Positions 17,818-26,595 of a stretch of DNA of 64,000 nucleotides are shown here, piece by piece. The first letter of the stretch is position 1. Each line of letters starts with the position of its first letter. The stretch is taken from the NCBI RefSeq assembly GCF_009649075.1, contig NZ_CP045737.1, forward strand, positions 1,798,001 to 1,862,000. The letters run 5' to 3'. Under the pieces are notes generated by a model. It was not told the origin of the DNA and did not search any database. It worked only from the letters and a program-made list of their open reading frames with translations. The stretch is from Aeromicrobium yanjiei (lineage in GTDB: Bacteria > Actinomycetota > Actinomycetes > Propionibacteriales > Nocardioidaceae). The position numbers and the translations under genes are program-made.

Positions 17818-17836
17818 GAACGTATGTTCGAGTCTA
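17818..17836 (-). promoter_or_regulatory. LexA (SOS) box next to a -10 element
   Basis: GAACGTATGTTC (17818-17829) is a perfect GAAC-N4-GTTC LexA palindrome. On the minus strand TAGACT (17831-17836) lies immediately upstream and would be the -10, placing the box over the transcription start of the DUF222/HNH gene whose GTG is at 17796. Confidence 0.7.
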
Positions 17837-17920
17837 CCGCGTCATGACGGGACAATGCAATGCTTCCGCGCATGTTTTTGCCTGTTTTCCCGGGTCATTT
17901 CGGTGGTGGATACTGAGCCC

Positions 17921-18769
17921 ATGCCCCTCGCCCGGTTGCGCCCCACGTCGCTCGTCGTCGCGGCCCTGCTGGTGTCGTCGGCCGCGTGCGGTGGTGGCGC
18001 GGACGTCGAGCGCGCGCCTCTGCCCGAGGGGATCAGCGTGCACATCGACCAGAGCCGCACCGAGCGAAAGGGACGTGAGGTCTTCCTGCGAGTCCACAAC
18101 GGCGCCCGGCGCCCGCTCACCGTGGAGCGCTTCGTCCTCACCTCGCCGCGCTTCGCGACCGTCCGGTGGACCGGCACGGAGGAGATCGGGTCGACGTACG
18201 AGACCGACCTCGAGTTCGCGATGCCCCGCGGGCGCTGCGGCGGCGCCCTCGACGCCCGGGTCGCGCTGACGTACCGGATCGGTTCGGGCGAGCGTCGCGA
18301 GTCCAGCGTCCGGGTGGGTGACCCGTACGGCAACGCCGCCTACTTCGTCGACCGCGACTGCGCGCAGCTCACCCTCGAGAAGGCGGCCACCGTCACCGTC
18401 GGCGACCCGGTCGTCAGCAACCAGGACGGGCGGCCCGTGCTGCGGACCCCCATCACGCTGGCCCCGACCGGTCGGGTCACGGGCGTGCGCCTGACCGGGT
18501 TCAGGTCGACCCCACTGTTCCGCCAGGCCGGTCGCACCACGCTCGACGTCGCTCTCGGCCCCGGAGACCCGCCGACCACGGTCGAGATGTCGGTCGTGCC
18601 GGCGCGGTGCGATCCGCACGCGCTGGCTGAGGACAAGGTCGGCACGCTGTTCGGCATCGGCGTCGACGGCCCGGGGCTGAGCGAGAACGCCTCCTACTTC
18701 CTGCCGCTCACGCGCGCGCAGCGGACGGCGTTCTTCACCTTCTTCCGCAGCAGCTGCGGCATGAGCTGA
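17921..18769 (+). CDS. Predicted lipoprotein, unknown function
   Basis: A 282-residue exported protein. The signal peptide ends in a lipobox (SSAACGGG, Cys near residue 24). The rest is beta-rich, with six later Cys-containing stretches such as RGRCGGAL, DRDCAQL and PARCDPHALAEDK and an end FRSSCGMS, suggesting disulfides outside the membrane. I do not recognise a named domain. The ATG at 17921 begins the signal peptide. GATACT lies 6 nt before it and may be a weak -10. It converges with the SRPBCC gene, 7 nt between stops. Confidence 0.75.
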   Translation: MPLARLRPTSLVVAALLVSSAACGGGADVERAPLPEGISVHIDQSRTERKGREVFLRVHNGARRPLTVERFVLTSPRFATVRWTGTEEIGSTYETDLEFAMPRGRCGGALDARVALTYRIGSGERRESSVRVGDPYGNAAYFVDRDCAQLTLEKAATVTVGDPVVSNQDGRPVLRTPITLAPTGRVTGVRLTGFRSTPLFRQAGRTTLDVALGPGDPPTTVEMSVVPARCDPHALAEDKVGTLFGIGVDGPGLSENASYFLPLTRAQRTAFFTFFRSSCGMS

Positions 18770-18776
18770 CGCCCGG

Positions 18777-19232
18777 CTAGACCCTCTGCGCCTCGAGCCA
18801 GCGCCGCAGGTTGCGCTCGCCCTGACGCATGATCAGGTGGTGGCCGGCGACGAACGCCGGCCGCAGGAACCAGCCGGTCAGCCTCATCCACCGACGGTCG
18901 ACCGCGACCCGCCAGTCGATGTCCATCCGGGACGATGACGGCCCCAGCTCGACAAACGTCACGATGCCCCGGCCCCGCAGGTCGCCGTCCGACGTGAAGC
19001 TCAGCGTCTCCGGCCGCTGCCGCACCAGGTCGTCGAGCGAGAATCTCAAGGCGTACCCGAGCACGCTCCGCGCCCGCAGACGCAACCTGCTCCCGTCGTA
19101 CGACTCGGTGTGCACCGAGGGCCACCAGACCATCGGGTCGTCGGTCGCCAACCACTCGTCGAGGACGTCCCAGAGATCCTCGCGTGAGCGAGCCACCGAC
19201 CAGTGCGAGACCAGCACGTACTCCGAGCTCAT
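18777..19232 (-). CDS. SRPBCC (START-like) family protein
   Basis: A 151-residue protein with the START/polyketide-cyclase fold pattern: SHWSVARSREDLWDVLDEW at the start, WWPSVHTESY, and a long C-terminal helix GWFLRPAFVAGHHLIMRQGERNLRRWLE. Such proteins bind hydrophobic ligands; the ligand is unknown. The ATG at 19232 overlaps the upstream membrane-protein stop as ATGA, which fixes the start. Last gene of a three-gene overlapping operon. Confidence 0.78.
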   Translation of the reverse strand: MSSEYVLVSHWSVARSREDLWDVLDEWLATDDPMVWWPSVHTESYDGSRLRLRARSVLGYALRFSLDDLVRQRPETLSFTSDGDLRGRGIVTFVELGPSSSRMDIDWRVAVDRRWMRLTGWFLRPAFVAGHHLIMRQGERNLRRWLEAQRV

Positions 19233-19624
19233 CGAGGCGACGCCGAACGACGGACCCACCACAGGCCGACGATCGGCAGCACGAGCGGGATGAAGCCGTA
19301 GCCGCGGCCGAAGTCCGACCAGACCGTCTCGTCGGGGAACAGGTCGTGGTCGAGCAGCGAGAGCAGCCCCACGACGAGCACCCCGGCGAGCTCGATGCCG
19401 ATGGTCACGACCGCGAGCCGGTGACGGTTCGTCGCGAGCGCGTACGTCGCCATGACGTAGACGACGCCGGCGACCGCGGACAGGACGTAGGGCACTGCGG
19501 TGTCTGAGTCGACCTTGGCGATGAGCTGGTAGGTCGAACGGGCCGACGCTGCCAGGGCGAACACCGCGTAGACCGCGACCAGTGCGCGGCCGAAGCCGTG
19601 GGAGGTGTCCGAGCGCTCAGACAT
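19229..19624 (-). CDS. Small integral membrane protein
   Basis: A 131-residue protein with four predicted membrane helices (about residues 10-30, 43-62, 70-90 and 107-124), beginning MSERSDTSHGFGRALVAVYA and containing a DLFPDETVWSDFG loop. I do not recognise the family. It overlaps the upstream membrane-protein gene by 8 nt and the SRPBCC gene by 4 nt, so all three are translated together. Confidence 0.7.
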   Translation of the reverse strand: MSERSDTSHGFGRALVAVYAVFALAASARSTYQLIAKVDSDTAVPYVLSAVAGVVYVMATYALATNRHRLAVVTIGIELAGVLVVGLLSLLDHDLFPDETVWSDFGRGYGFIPLVLPIVGLWWVRRSASPR

Positions 19625-19982
19625 AGGTGCCCTTCCAGATGCCGAGGAGCCGGGCCGACAGCGCAGCCACGGTGATCATCGCGACCACCACGACGCCGGT
19701 CCCCCAGCGGGACTTCTCGGCGATGCCCCACAGCACCGCGGCCGGGGGGATCACCACGAGCGTGACCAGATACGACACGAAGAGCACACCGTCCACGTCG
19801 CGGTCGGTCTTCCCGAGGGCGACCGAGCTGCCGACCAGCAGGGCGATGAGCGCGATCTCGAGCACCGCGATGGCGTAGAACAGCGGATTGCTGAAGTTCT
19901 CCCGACGGTACGTGAGCCAGCCCGCGTACGCGGCGATGGCGAGGGCCAGGATCGCGATGCCGTAGGCCACGAGATCGGTCAC
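19617..19982 (-). CDS. Small integral membrane protein
   Basis: A 121-residue protein with four predicted helices, starting at GTG 19982 (MTDLVAYGIAILALAIAAYA) and ending LGIWKGTYV. No family recognised. It is the first gene of the operon with a second small membrane protein and an SRPBCC protein, overlapping the next gene by 8 nt. The paired four-helix proteins of like size suggest a heteromeric membrane complex, which is inference only. Confidence 0.7.
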   Translation of the reverse strand: MTDLVAYGIAILALAIAAYAGWLTYRRENFSNPLFYAIAVLEIALIALLVGSSVALGKTDRDVDGVLFVSYLVTLVVIPPAAVLWGIAEKSRWGTGVVVVAMITVAALSARLLGIWKGTYV

Positions 19983-20081
19983 GCACTGCCTTTGCTCGAA
20001 GCCGCCTCGCTCGAGGTGGCGATGTCAGATGTCCGAGGAGCAGTCTTTCACGCAGCACCGCACCCGGCGTGGCGGGTCAGG

Positions 20082-21254
20082 TCAGCTGAACGCGCTCTCC
20101 CCCGTCAGCGCCTGGCCGAGGATCAGCTGGTGCATCTCCACCGTGCCCTCATAGGTCAGGACCGACTCCAGGTTGTTCATGTGCCGGATGACCGGATACT
20201 CCAGCGAGATGCCGTTGGCGCCGAGGATCGTGCGGGACGTCCGGCAGATCTCGAGGGCCTCGCGGACGTTGTTGAGCTTGCCGAAGCTGACCTGCTCGGT
20301 CGTGAGCCCCACGTCGTCCTTGCGGCGTCCGAGGTGCAGCGCGAGGAGGAGCCCCTTGTGCAGCTCGAGGCACATGTCGGCCAGCTTGGCCTGGGTGAGC
20401 TGGAAGCCGCCGATCGGGCGGCCGAACTGCTCGCGCGTACGGGCGTAGTCCAGGGCTGCCTCGTACGACGAGCGGGCTGCACCCATCGATCCCCAGACGA
20501 TGCCGAACCGGGCCTCGGTGAGGCAGGACAGCGGGCCCTTCAGGCCGCGGACCTCGGGGAACCGGGCCGAGTCCGGCAGGCGTACGCCCTCGAGGACGAG
20601 CTCGGCCGTCGCGGACGCCCGCAGCGACATCTTGTGCTTGATCTCGCGCGCGGTGAAGCCGGGTGTGTCGGTGGGGACGGCGAAGCCGCGGATGCCCTCG
20701 TCGGTCTGCGCCCACACGACCGCGACGTCCGCGAACGTGCCGTTGGAGATCCACATCTTGGTGCCGTCCAGGACCCAGTCGTCGCCGACGCGCCGCACCG
20801 TCGTGCGCATGCTGCCCGGGTCGGAGCCGTGATCGGGCTCGGTGAGGCCGAAGCAGCCCACGATCTCGCCCGTCCCCATGCCGGGGAGCCAGCGCTGCTT
20901 CTCCTCCTCGGACGCCCAGCGCCAGATCGCGTACATCGCCAGCGATCCCTGCACCGAGACCATCGAGCGCACCCCCGAGTCGCACGCCTCGAGCTCGACG
21001 CACGCCAGCCCGTAGTCGACCGACGACATCCCGGGCAGCGTGTAGCCCTCCAGGTGCATCCCGAGCAGGCCGAGCTTGCCGAACTCGCGGAACAGCTCGC
21101 GCGGCGCGGCAACCTGGCCGGCCTCGAACCACTGCGCGACGTGCGGCTGCACCTGCTGCGTGAGCATCGACCGGACGCTGTCGCGCACCGCGACCTCGTC
21201 GGGCGTCAGCAGGTCGTCGAGCGACAAGGGGTCCAGGCGGTCGAAGGCAGGCAT
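20082..21254 (-). CDS. gcdH: Glutaryl-CoA dehydrogenase-like acyl-CoA dehydrogenase
   Basis: A 390-residue flavoenzyme. RSMVSVQGSLAMYAI carries the Arg that in glutaryl-CoA dehydrogenase binds the distal carboxylate; GLTEPDHGSDPGSM is the FAD/substrate signature; the C-terminal TYEGTVEMHQLILGQAL supplies the catalytic Glu of the YEGT motif. These fit GCDH, which converts glutaryl-CoA to crotonyl-CoA in lysine and aromatic degradation, though related dicarboxyl-CoA enzymes are possible. The ATG at 21254 lies 6 nt after TACCGT, so a leaderless start is likely; it is a single-gene unit divergent from sigK. Confidence 0.82.
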   Translation of the reverse strand: MPAFDRLDPLSLDDLLTPDEVAVRDSVRSMLTQQVQPHVAQWFEAGQVAAPRELFREFGKLGLLGMHLEGYTLPGMSSVDYGLACVELEACDSGVRSMVSVQGSLAMYAIWRWASEEEKQRWLPGMGTGEIVGCFGLTEPDHGSDPGSMRTTVRRVGDDWVLDGTKMWISNGTFADVAVVWAQTDEGIRGFAVPTDTPGFTAREIKHKMSLRASATAELVLEGVRLPDSARFPEVRGLKGPLSCLTEARFGIVWGSMGAARSSYEAALDYARTREQFGRPIGGFQLTQAKLADMCLELHKGLLLALHLGRRKDDVGLTTEQVSFGKLNNVREALEICRTSRTILGANGISLEYPVIRHMNNLESVLTYEGTVEMHQLILGQALTGESAFS

Positions 21255-21260
21255 GCGACC

Positions 21261-21266
21261 ACGGTA
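21261..21266 (-). promoter_or_regulatory. -10 element TACCGT, leaderless-type promoter
   Basis: On the minus strand TACCGT is separated by 6 nt from the ATG at 21254 of the acyl-CoA dehydrogenase gene. Confidence 0.5.
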
Positions 21267-21328
21267 GCCCCACGCGCAGACCACCTAGGATGATCCGTAC
21301 GGCGCGTCAGAGTTCTGGCGCGATCGAC

Positions 21329-21355
21329 CCATCTCTACCGGAGGCTGCACCGAAT
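21329..21355 (+). promoter_or_regulatory. Candidate SigK-dependent autopromoter
   Basis: CCATCT (21329-21334) and CCGAAT (21350-21355) resemble the CCATCC / CCGAAT elements I recall for mycobacterial SigK promoters. The spacer here is 15 nt, shorter than usual, so this is tentative. Transcription would start near 21362, past the ATG at 21354 and before the GTG at 21390. Confidence 0.4.
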
Positions 21356-21389
21356 GGCTCGTAGAAAGCTTCTCGGAAGGGAGAACGCG

Positions 21390-21989
21390 GTGTCGCCATC
21401 TGCACGGCTGAGACTCGCCGGTGACCCAGGCGACGACGGGGACCCTGTCGTCGACCTCGGTGACCTCCTGACCCGGGTGGGTCGAGGTGACGAGGAGGCC
21501 TTTGCCGCCGTGTACGACGCGCTGGGCGCCTCGGTGTTCGGCCTGGCCAGGCGGGTCATCCGCGATCCGTCCCGTGCAGAGGAAGTGGCTCAGGAGGTGT
21601 TCATCCAGGTGTGGCAGTCCGCAGCCCGCTTCGACGCCGCCCGCGGCAGCGCGAAGAGCTGGGTCCTGACCCTGGCGCATCGACGCGCGGTCGACGCCGT
21701 CCGTCACGATCAGGCCGCGACCAACCGCGAGAACAAGTACGACTGGTCCAACGGCCCCGACTTCGACGAGGTCGAGGAAACCGTGACGATCAGCCTCGAG
21801 CACGAGCAGGTCAAGCGGTGCCTCGACGGGCTCACCGAGCTGCAGCGCGAGGCGGTCAACCTGGCGTACTACCAGGGCTACACCTACGCCGAGGTCGCCA
21901 CGGCGCTCGAGGCCAACACCGCCACGGTCAAGACCCGGATGCGAGACGGCATCGTCCGCCTGCGCGACTGCATGGGGGTGGCCTCATGA
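21390..21989 (+). CDS. sigK: ECF RNA polymerase sigma factor, SigK type
   Basis: A 199-residue extracytoplasmic-function sigma factor. Region 2 reads AFAAVYDALGASVFGLARRVI to EEVAQEVFIQVWQSAARFD; region 4 reads LTELQREAVNLAYYQGYTYAEVA to ANTATVKTRMRDGIVRLRDC. The overall pattern and the adjoining RskA-like gene fit SigK. Two starts are possible: ATG 21354 (GGAGG 9 nt upstream) and GTG 21390 (GGAAGGGAG upstream). The GTG is preferred because the 12 intervening codons have un-actinobacterial third bases, and a candidate SigK -10 covers the ATG. It overlaps rskA by 4 nt. Confidence 0.85.
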   Translation: MSPSARLRLAGDPGDDGDPVVDLGDLLTRVGRGDEEAFAAVYDALGASVFGLARRVIRDPSRAEEVAQEVFIQVWQSAARFDAARGSAKSWVLTLAHRRAVDAVRHDQAATNRENKYDWSNGPDFDEVEETVTISLEHEQVKRCLDGLTELQREAVNLAYYQGYTYAEVATALEANTATVKTRMRDGIVRLRDCMGVAS

Positions 21990-22687
21990 CTGCCGACCTG
22001 CACTCGCTGCTGGCGCCGTACGCCCTCAACGCCCTCGATCGGGAGGAACGAGCGCGCTTCGAGGCTCATCTCGACCAGTGCGCCCACTGCCAGGACGAGC
22101 TGGCCGGTTTCGTGGCCACCGCCGCGCGTCTCGGCGACGCGGTCAGCCACACCCCGCCGCCGGCATTGCGTGACCGCCTGCTCGCCGAGATCAGCCAGAC
22201 ACCGCAGGAGCGTCCGGTCGTCACGGCACTCGCCCAGCGCCGCGGTCTGCGGCGTACGCTCCCCCGCCTCGCGATGGCGGCGGCGTTCCTGATCGGCGCG
22301 GTCGGCGTCGGCGGCTACGTCGTGGAGCACCAGAACGCGTCGCAGGAGCGGGCGCACAACGCCGACCTGCAGCGGGTGCTCGGGTCCCCGGACGCGCAGA
22401 CCGTCGAGAAGGTCTTCGAAGGCGGCGGCAACGTCCGCATGGTCATGTCGCCGTCCAAGGACGCAGCGGTGATCTTCGCCAACGAGCTGCCCAACCCCGG
22501 CAGCGGCAAGGTCTACCAGGTGTGGCTGGTCACCGACGACGGTCCGTCGAGCCAGGGCTGGTTCAAGCGCAGCGACGAGATGGTCATGAACGGCATCACC
22601 AAGGCCGACCGGGTCGCCGTCACGGTCGAGCCCGAGGGTGGCTCCAAGCAGCCCACCTCGCCGCCGATCGCGACGATCCCTGTCTGA
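21986..22687 (+). CDS. rskA: Anti-sigma-K factor RskA
   Basis: A 233-residue membrane anti-sigma factor. The cytoplasmic N-terminus has the zinc anti-sigma motif H28-x3-C32-x2-C35 (HLDQCAHC), one membrane helix lies near residues 92-112 (LAMAAAFLIGAVGVGGYVV), and the rest is the extracytoplasmic RskA domain with GSGKVYQVWLV and ITKADRVAVTVEPEGGSKQP. It should hold SigK inactive until regulated proteolysis. The ATG overlaps the sigK stop, so the two are made together. Confidence 0.92.
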   Translation: MTADLHSLLAPYALNALDREERARFEAHLDQCAHCQDELAGFVATAARLGDAVSHTPPPALRDRLLAEISQTPQERPVVTALAQRRGLRRTLPRLAMAAAFLIGAVGVGGYVVEHQNASQERAHNADLQRVLGSPDAQTVEKVFEGGGNVRMVMSPSKDAAVIFANELPNPGSGKVYQVWLVTDDGPSSQGWFKRSDEMVMNGITKADRVAVTVEPEGGSKQPTSPPIATIPV

Positions 22688-22730
22688 CCTGCGCCCGACG
22701 GTGCCGCCCTCGCGGTGGGATCATGACGAC

Positions 22731-23492
22731 GTGACCGCACCACTCGTCCTGATCTCCGCCGCGATGGCGGTGCCGTCGGGCTTCTACCGACCCCTCGTGG
22801 CCGCGTTCGAGGAGCGCGGCTGGGAGGCGCAGGCGTTGCCGACGCGCGGCTTCGAGCGCGGGGAGCCCACCGCGAGCCGCGAGCACGACTGGAGCTACGA
22901 CGACGGCATCCAGCAGATCGCCGACGCCGTGGGAAAGGCTCGGGCCGATCAGCCGGACCGGCCGGTCATCGTCTTCGGGCACAGCCTCGGCTCCCAGTTC
23001 TGCCTGGGCCACGAGCTCAACCACCCGCCGAGCGACGGCTTCGTCTCGGTCGGTGCGGGCGTGCCGCACTTTCGCCACTACCCCTACGGCGGGGTCCCGC
23101 TGCTGGTGCTCAGCCTCGCGGTGCCCGTGGTGTCGCGCCTCCTCGGCCACGTCCCCAAGCCGTTCTTCGGCGCGCCGGGCGCTCGTACGCTCATGACGGA
23201 GTGGGCCGGCTTCATGCGGACCGGGACGCCCCCGTTCCCGGCCGAGGGCACCGTGCGTACGCCCTCGCTGGTCATCCAGCTGCAGGGCGACGCCCTGGCG
23301 GTGTCGACGGCCAACAAGGCGTTCGTGGCGCGCTTCCTCGACCCTGACGCCACGACGCGCTGGGTCTACACCCGGGACGCCGCGCCCGAGGGCGGCAGCA
23401 CCGACCACGTCCGCTGGGCCAAGACCCCCGGCCCCGTGGTCGACCAGATCCTCACCTGGTGGACCACCACCCACCCCGCCCCCCACCGCTGA
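22731..23492 (+). CDS. Alpha/beta hydrolase
   Basis: A 253-residue protein of the alpha/beta-hydrolase fold. The nucleophile elbow is FGHSLGSQ and an N-terminal ISAAMAVPSGFYRPL is the oxyanion-hole region; a C-terminal TDHVRWAKTPG supplies a candidate His. The substrate is unknown; a membrane-associated role is possible given the hydrophobic VPLLVLSLAVPVVSRLL stretch. GTG at 22731 is chosen because nearby ATG codons are out of frame. It ends directly in a repeat array shared with gcvP. Confidence 0.8.
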   Translation: MTAPLVLISAAMAVPSGFYRPLVAAFEERGWEAQALPTRGFERGEPTASREHDWSYDDGIQQIADAVGKARADQPDRPVIVFGHSLGSQFCLGHELNHPPSDGFVSVGAGVPHFRHYPYGGVPLLVLSLAVPVVSRLLGHVPKPFFGAPGARTLMTEWAGFMRTGTPPFPAEGTVRTPSLVIQLQGDALAVSTANKAFVARFLDPDATTRWVYTRDAAPEGGSTDHVRWAKTPGPVVDQILTWWTTTHPAPHR

Positions 23493-23682
23493 CGCGCGCC
23501 TCCCGTCCGCTGACGCGCGCCTTGCGTCCGCCGAGGCGAGCCCCCCGTCCGCTGACGCGCGCTTCCCGTCCGACGACGCGGGACGCAAACTCTCCCCTCA
23601 GCGGACCGGGGCCTCCCCTCAGCGGACCGGACCCTCCCCTCAGCGGACGAGAGGCGCGCCTCAGCGGACGGGAGGCGCGGCG
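23486..23682. repeat. Intergenic array of direct then inverted ~20-bp units
   Basis: The space between the convergent hydrolase and gcvP stop codons is filled by units of the type TCCGCTGACGCGCGCCTCCCG, about five in direct orientation (23486-23580), followed by about four in reverse orientation of the type CCTCAGCGGACGGGAGGCGC (23596-23682). The first unit includes the TGA of the hydrolase. The arms are complementary and would form a large hairpin in either transcript, so it can act as a two-way terminator. Confidence 0.8.
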
Positions 23683-26502
23683 TCAGTCGGCGAAGGCCTC
23701 GACCGGGGGGCAGGAGCAGGCGAGGTTGCGGTCGCCGTAGGCCTGGTCGATGCGGCCCACCGGCGGCCAGTACTTGTCGTCGACCGACCCGGCCGGGAAG
23801 GCCCCCGTGCCGATGTCGTACGCGTGCTGCCAGTCCAGCAGCGTCCGCATCGTGTGCGGCGCGTGCACCAGCGGGTTGTCGCCCTCGGGCCACTTCCCCG
23901 CCACGACGTCGTCGATCTCGGCGCGGATGGCCAGCATCGCGTCGCAGAACCGGTCGAGCTCGGCCAGGTCCTCGGACTCGGTCGGCTCGACCATGAGCGT
24001 GCCGGGCACCGGGAAGCTCATCGTCGGCGCGTGGAAGCCGTAGTCGATGAGCCGCTTGGCGACGTCGTCGATCGTGAGCCCCGCGGTCTTCGTGAGCGGG
24101 CGCAGGTCCAGGATGCACTCGTGCGCCACGAGGTCGCTGTCGCCCGTGTAGAGCACCGGGAACGCGCTCTCGAGGCGCTTGGCGATGTAGTTGGCCGACA
24201 GCACGGCGACCGAGGTCGCGTCCGTCAGTCCCTCGGCGCCCATCATCGCGATGTACGCGTAGGGGATCGGCAGGATGCCGGCCGATCCGTAGGGCGCCGC
24301 GCTGATCGCGCCGACGCCCTCGCGCTTGCTCTCGACGGGGTGCAGCGGGTGGGTCGGCAGGAACGGCACGAGGTGCTCGGCCACCGCGACCGGTCCCACG
24401 CCCGGTCCACCGCCGCCGTGCGGGATGCAGAACGTCTTGTGCAGGTTGAGGTGCGACACGTCGCCGCCGAACACGCCGGGCTGGGCGTGACCCAGCAGCG
24501 CGTTGAGGTTGGCGCCGTCGACGTAGACCTGGCCGCCGTGGCTGTGCACGATCTCGCACAGCTCGGTGATCCCGTGCTCGTAGACGCCGTGCGTCGAGGG
24601 GTAGGTGACCATGATCGCGGCGAGGTCGTCGCTGTGTGCGTCGCACTGCTTGCGCAGGTCGTCGAGGTCGACCTCACCCTGGTCGGTCGACTTCACCAGC
24701 ACGACCCGCATGCCGGCCATGACAGCAGACGCGGCGTTGGTGCCGTGGGCCGAGCTCGGGATCAGGCACACCGTGCGGTGCTCGTCGCCCCGGCTGCGGT
24801 GGTACGCCCGGATCGCCAGCAGGCCGGCGAACTCACCCTGCGAGCCCGCGTTGGGCTGGATCGACACACCGGCGTAGCCGGTCACCTCGGCCAGCCACGA
24901 CTCCAAGGTCTCGATCAGCTCGATCATCCCGGCGGCGTCCTCGGCCGGCACGAACGGGTGCAGGTCGGCGAAGCCGGGCCAGCTGATGGGCTCCATCTCG
25001 GCGGTCGCGTTGAGCTTCATGGTGCACGAGCCCAACGGGATCATTCCCCGGTCGAGCGCGTAGTCGCGGTCGCTGAGCTTCTTGAGGTAGCGCAGCATCT
25101 GGGTCTCGCTGTGGTGCTCGTGGAACACCGGGTGGGTCAGGATGTCGTCGGTGCGCAGCAGCTCGGACGGCAGCGACTCGGGCGCCTCGTCCACCGCGGA
25201 GACGCCGAACGCGTTCCAGACCGCCTCGAGATGCGCCCGCGTCGTGGTCTCGCTGGTCGAGACCCCCACGTGGTCCTCGTCGACCAGGCGCAGGTGGATG
25301 CCCGCCTCACGTGCCTTGGCCACCACATCCGCAGCCGAGCCGGGGACGGACGCGATCACGGTGTCGAAGAAGCCGCCCTCGGCGACCTCGACTCCCCCGC
25401 CGCGCAGACCTGCGGCCAACAGCCGCGCGGAGGCATTGACCTCCGAGGCGATCTGCCGCAGCCCGTCGGGACCGTGGTAGACCGCGTACATCGAGGCCGC
25501 GACCGCCAGCAGCACCTGCGCGGTGCAGATGTTGGAGGTCGCCTTCTCGCGCCGGATGTGCTGCTCGCGGGTCTGCAGCGCGAGGCGGTACGCCGGACGG
25601 CCCGCACTGTCGACCGAGACGCCCACCAGGCGACCGGGCAGGTGCCGCTCGAGACCCTGCCGCACCGCCATGAAGCCTGCGTGGGGTCCGCCGTAGAACA
25701 TCGGCACCCCGAAGCGCTGGCTCGAGCCGACGACGACGTCCGCGCCGAGCGAGCCGGGCGAGGACAGCAGCACCAGCGCGAGCGGGTCGGCCACCACCAC
25801 GGCGAGCCCACCGTTCGCGTGCGCAGCCTCGATCGCGGGCCGCGGATCGACGACCTGTCCGTCCGCGCGCGGGTACGCGATCATCGTGCCGGCCGCCTCG
25901 ACGTCGGGCACCCCGCCCGCCAGGTCGGCCTCGACCAGCTCGATGCCGAGCGCCTCGGCCCGCGTGTGCGTGACCGCCAGCGTCTGCGGCAGCAGTCCTG
26001 CGTCGATGACGATGGGCAGCTGGTCCTTGCCCTTCGTCGCGCGGCGGATCAGCGTCATCGCCTCCGCGACGGCCGTGCCCTCGTCCAGCAGGGACGAGTT
26101 GGCCGTGGGCAGACCCGTGAGATCGGAGATCAGGGTCTGGAAGTTGATCAACGCCTCGAGCCGGCCCTGCGAGATCTCCGGCTGGTACGGCGTGTAGGCG
26201 GTGTACCAGGACGGATCCTCGAGCACGTTGCGCCGGATGACCGCGGGCGTCACGGTCGGGTGGTAGCCCAGTCCGATCATGGCGACGCCGGGGTTGTTGC
26301 GCTCGGACAGCGTCCGCAGCGTCGACAGCGCCTCGGTCTCGGTCTGCGCGGCGGGCAGACCCAGGGCGGACGTGCTGCGGATTCCCGAAGGGACGGCGGC
26401 CTGCATGAGCGCGTCCAGCGAGTCGTAGCCGACCCGGCGCACCATGGCGTCCTGGTCGGACGGGGTGGGGCCGATGTGACGGCTGGAGAAGACGTGGGAC
26501 AC
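23683..26502 (-). CDS. gcvP: Glycine dehydrogenase (decarboxylating), P protein
   Basis: A 939-residue PLP enzyme that decarboxylates glycine and passes the aminomethyl group to lipoyl-GcvH. It has the full single-chain length, with the N-terminal half ([19 protein letters not shown]) and the C-terminal half bearing the PLP lysine K689 in [17 protein letters not shown], a glycine-rich loop, and PGCMKLN-like GSCTMKLNA. The start is GTG 26502, with GGAG upstream, behind a glycine riboswitch. gcvH is in the same conserved block further along; gcvT is not in the window. Confidence 0.96.
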   Translation of the reverse strand: MSHVFSSRHIGPTPSDQDAMVRRVGYDSLDALMQAAVPSGIRSTSALGLPAAQTETEALSTLRTLSERNNPGVAMIGLGYHPTVTPAVIRRNVLEDPSWYTAYTPYQPEISQGRLEALINFQTLISDLTGLPTANSSLLDEGTAVAEAMTLIRRATKGKDQLPIVIDAGLLPQTLAVTHTRAEALGIELVEADLAGGVPDVEAAGTMIAYPRADGQVVDPRPAIEAAHANGGLAVVVADPLALVLLSSPGSLGADVVVGSSQRFGVPMFYGGPHAGFMAVRQGLERHLPGRLVGVSVDSAGRPAYRLALQTREQHIRREKATSNICTAQVLLAVAASMYAVYHGPDGLRQIASEVNASARLLAAGLRGGGVEVAEGGFFDTVIASVPGSAADVVAKAREAGIHLRLVDEDHVGVSTSETTTRAHLEAVWNAFGVSAVDEAPESLPSELLRTDDILTHPVFHEHHSETQMLRYLKKLSDRDYALDRGMIPLGSCTMKLNATAEMEPISWPGFADLHPFVPAEDAAGMIELIETLESWLAEVTGYAGVSIQPNAGSQGEFAGLLAIRAYHRSRGDEHRTVCLIPSSAHGTNAASAVMAGMRVVLVKSTDQGEVDLDDLRKQCDAHSDDLAAIMVTYPSTHGVYEHGITELCEIVHSHGGQVYVDGANLNALLGHAQPGVFGGDVSHLNLHKTFCIPHGGGGPGVGPVAVAEHLVPFLPTHPLHPVESKREGVGAISAAPYGSAGILPIPYAYIAMMGAEGLTDATSVAVLSANYIAKRLESAFPVLYTGDSDLVAHECILDLRPLTKTAGLTIDDVAKRLIDYGFHAPTMSFPVPGTLMVEPTESEDLAELDRFCDAMLAIRAEIDDVVAGKWPEGDNPLVHAPHTMRTLLDWQHAYDIGTGAFPAGSVDDKYWPPVGRIDQAYGDRNLACSCPPVEAFAD

Positions 26503-26519
26503 GGGGGCTCCGAAGGGTC

Positions 26520-26542
26520 GAGGCGTGGTCGGGCGACGCCTC
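26520..26542 (-). promoter_or_regulatory. Hairpin between glycine riboswitch and gcvP
   Basis: A 7-bp stem GAGGCGT / ACGCCTC with a 9-nt loop lies between the aptamer and the gcvP ribosome-binding site. It is the only strong hairpin there and is a candidate expression platform; the mechanism cannot be read from the sequence alone. Confidence 0.45.
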
Positions 26543-26595
26543 CCCTTCTGTCACGCCATGCCGCGAACGGCCGGGTGCTCCAGAATTGCCTCGGT

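Noticed and set aside
23486..23682. Repeat array as a CRISPR
   Set aside because: Units are imperfect, contiguous without unique 30-40 nt spacers, and half are inverted; no cas genes are near.
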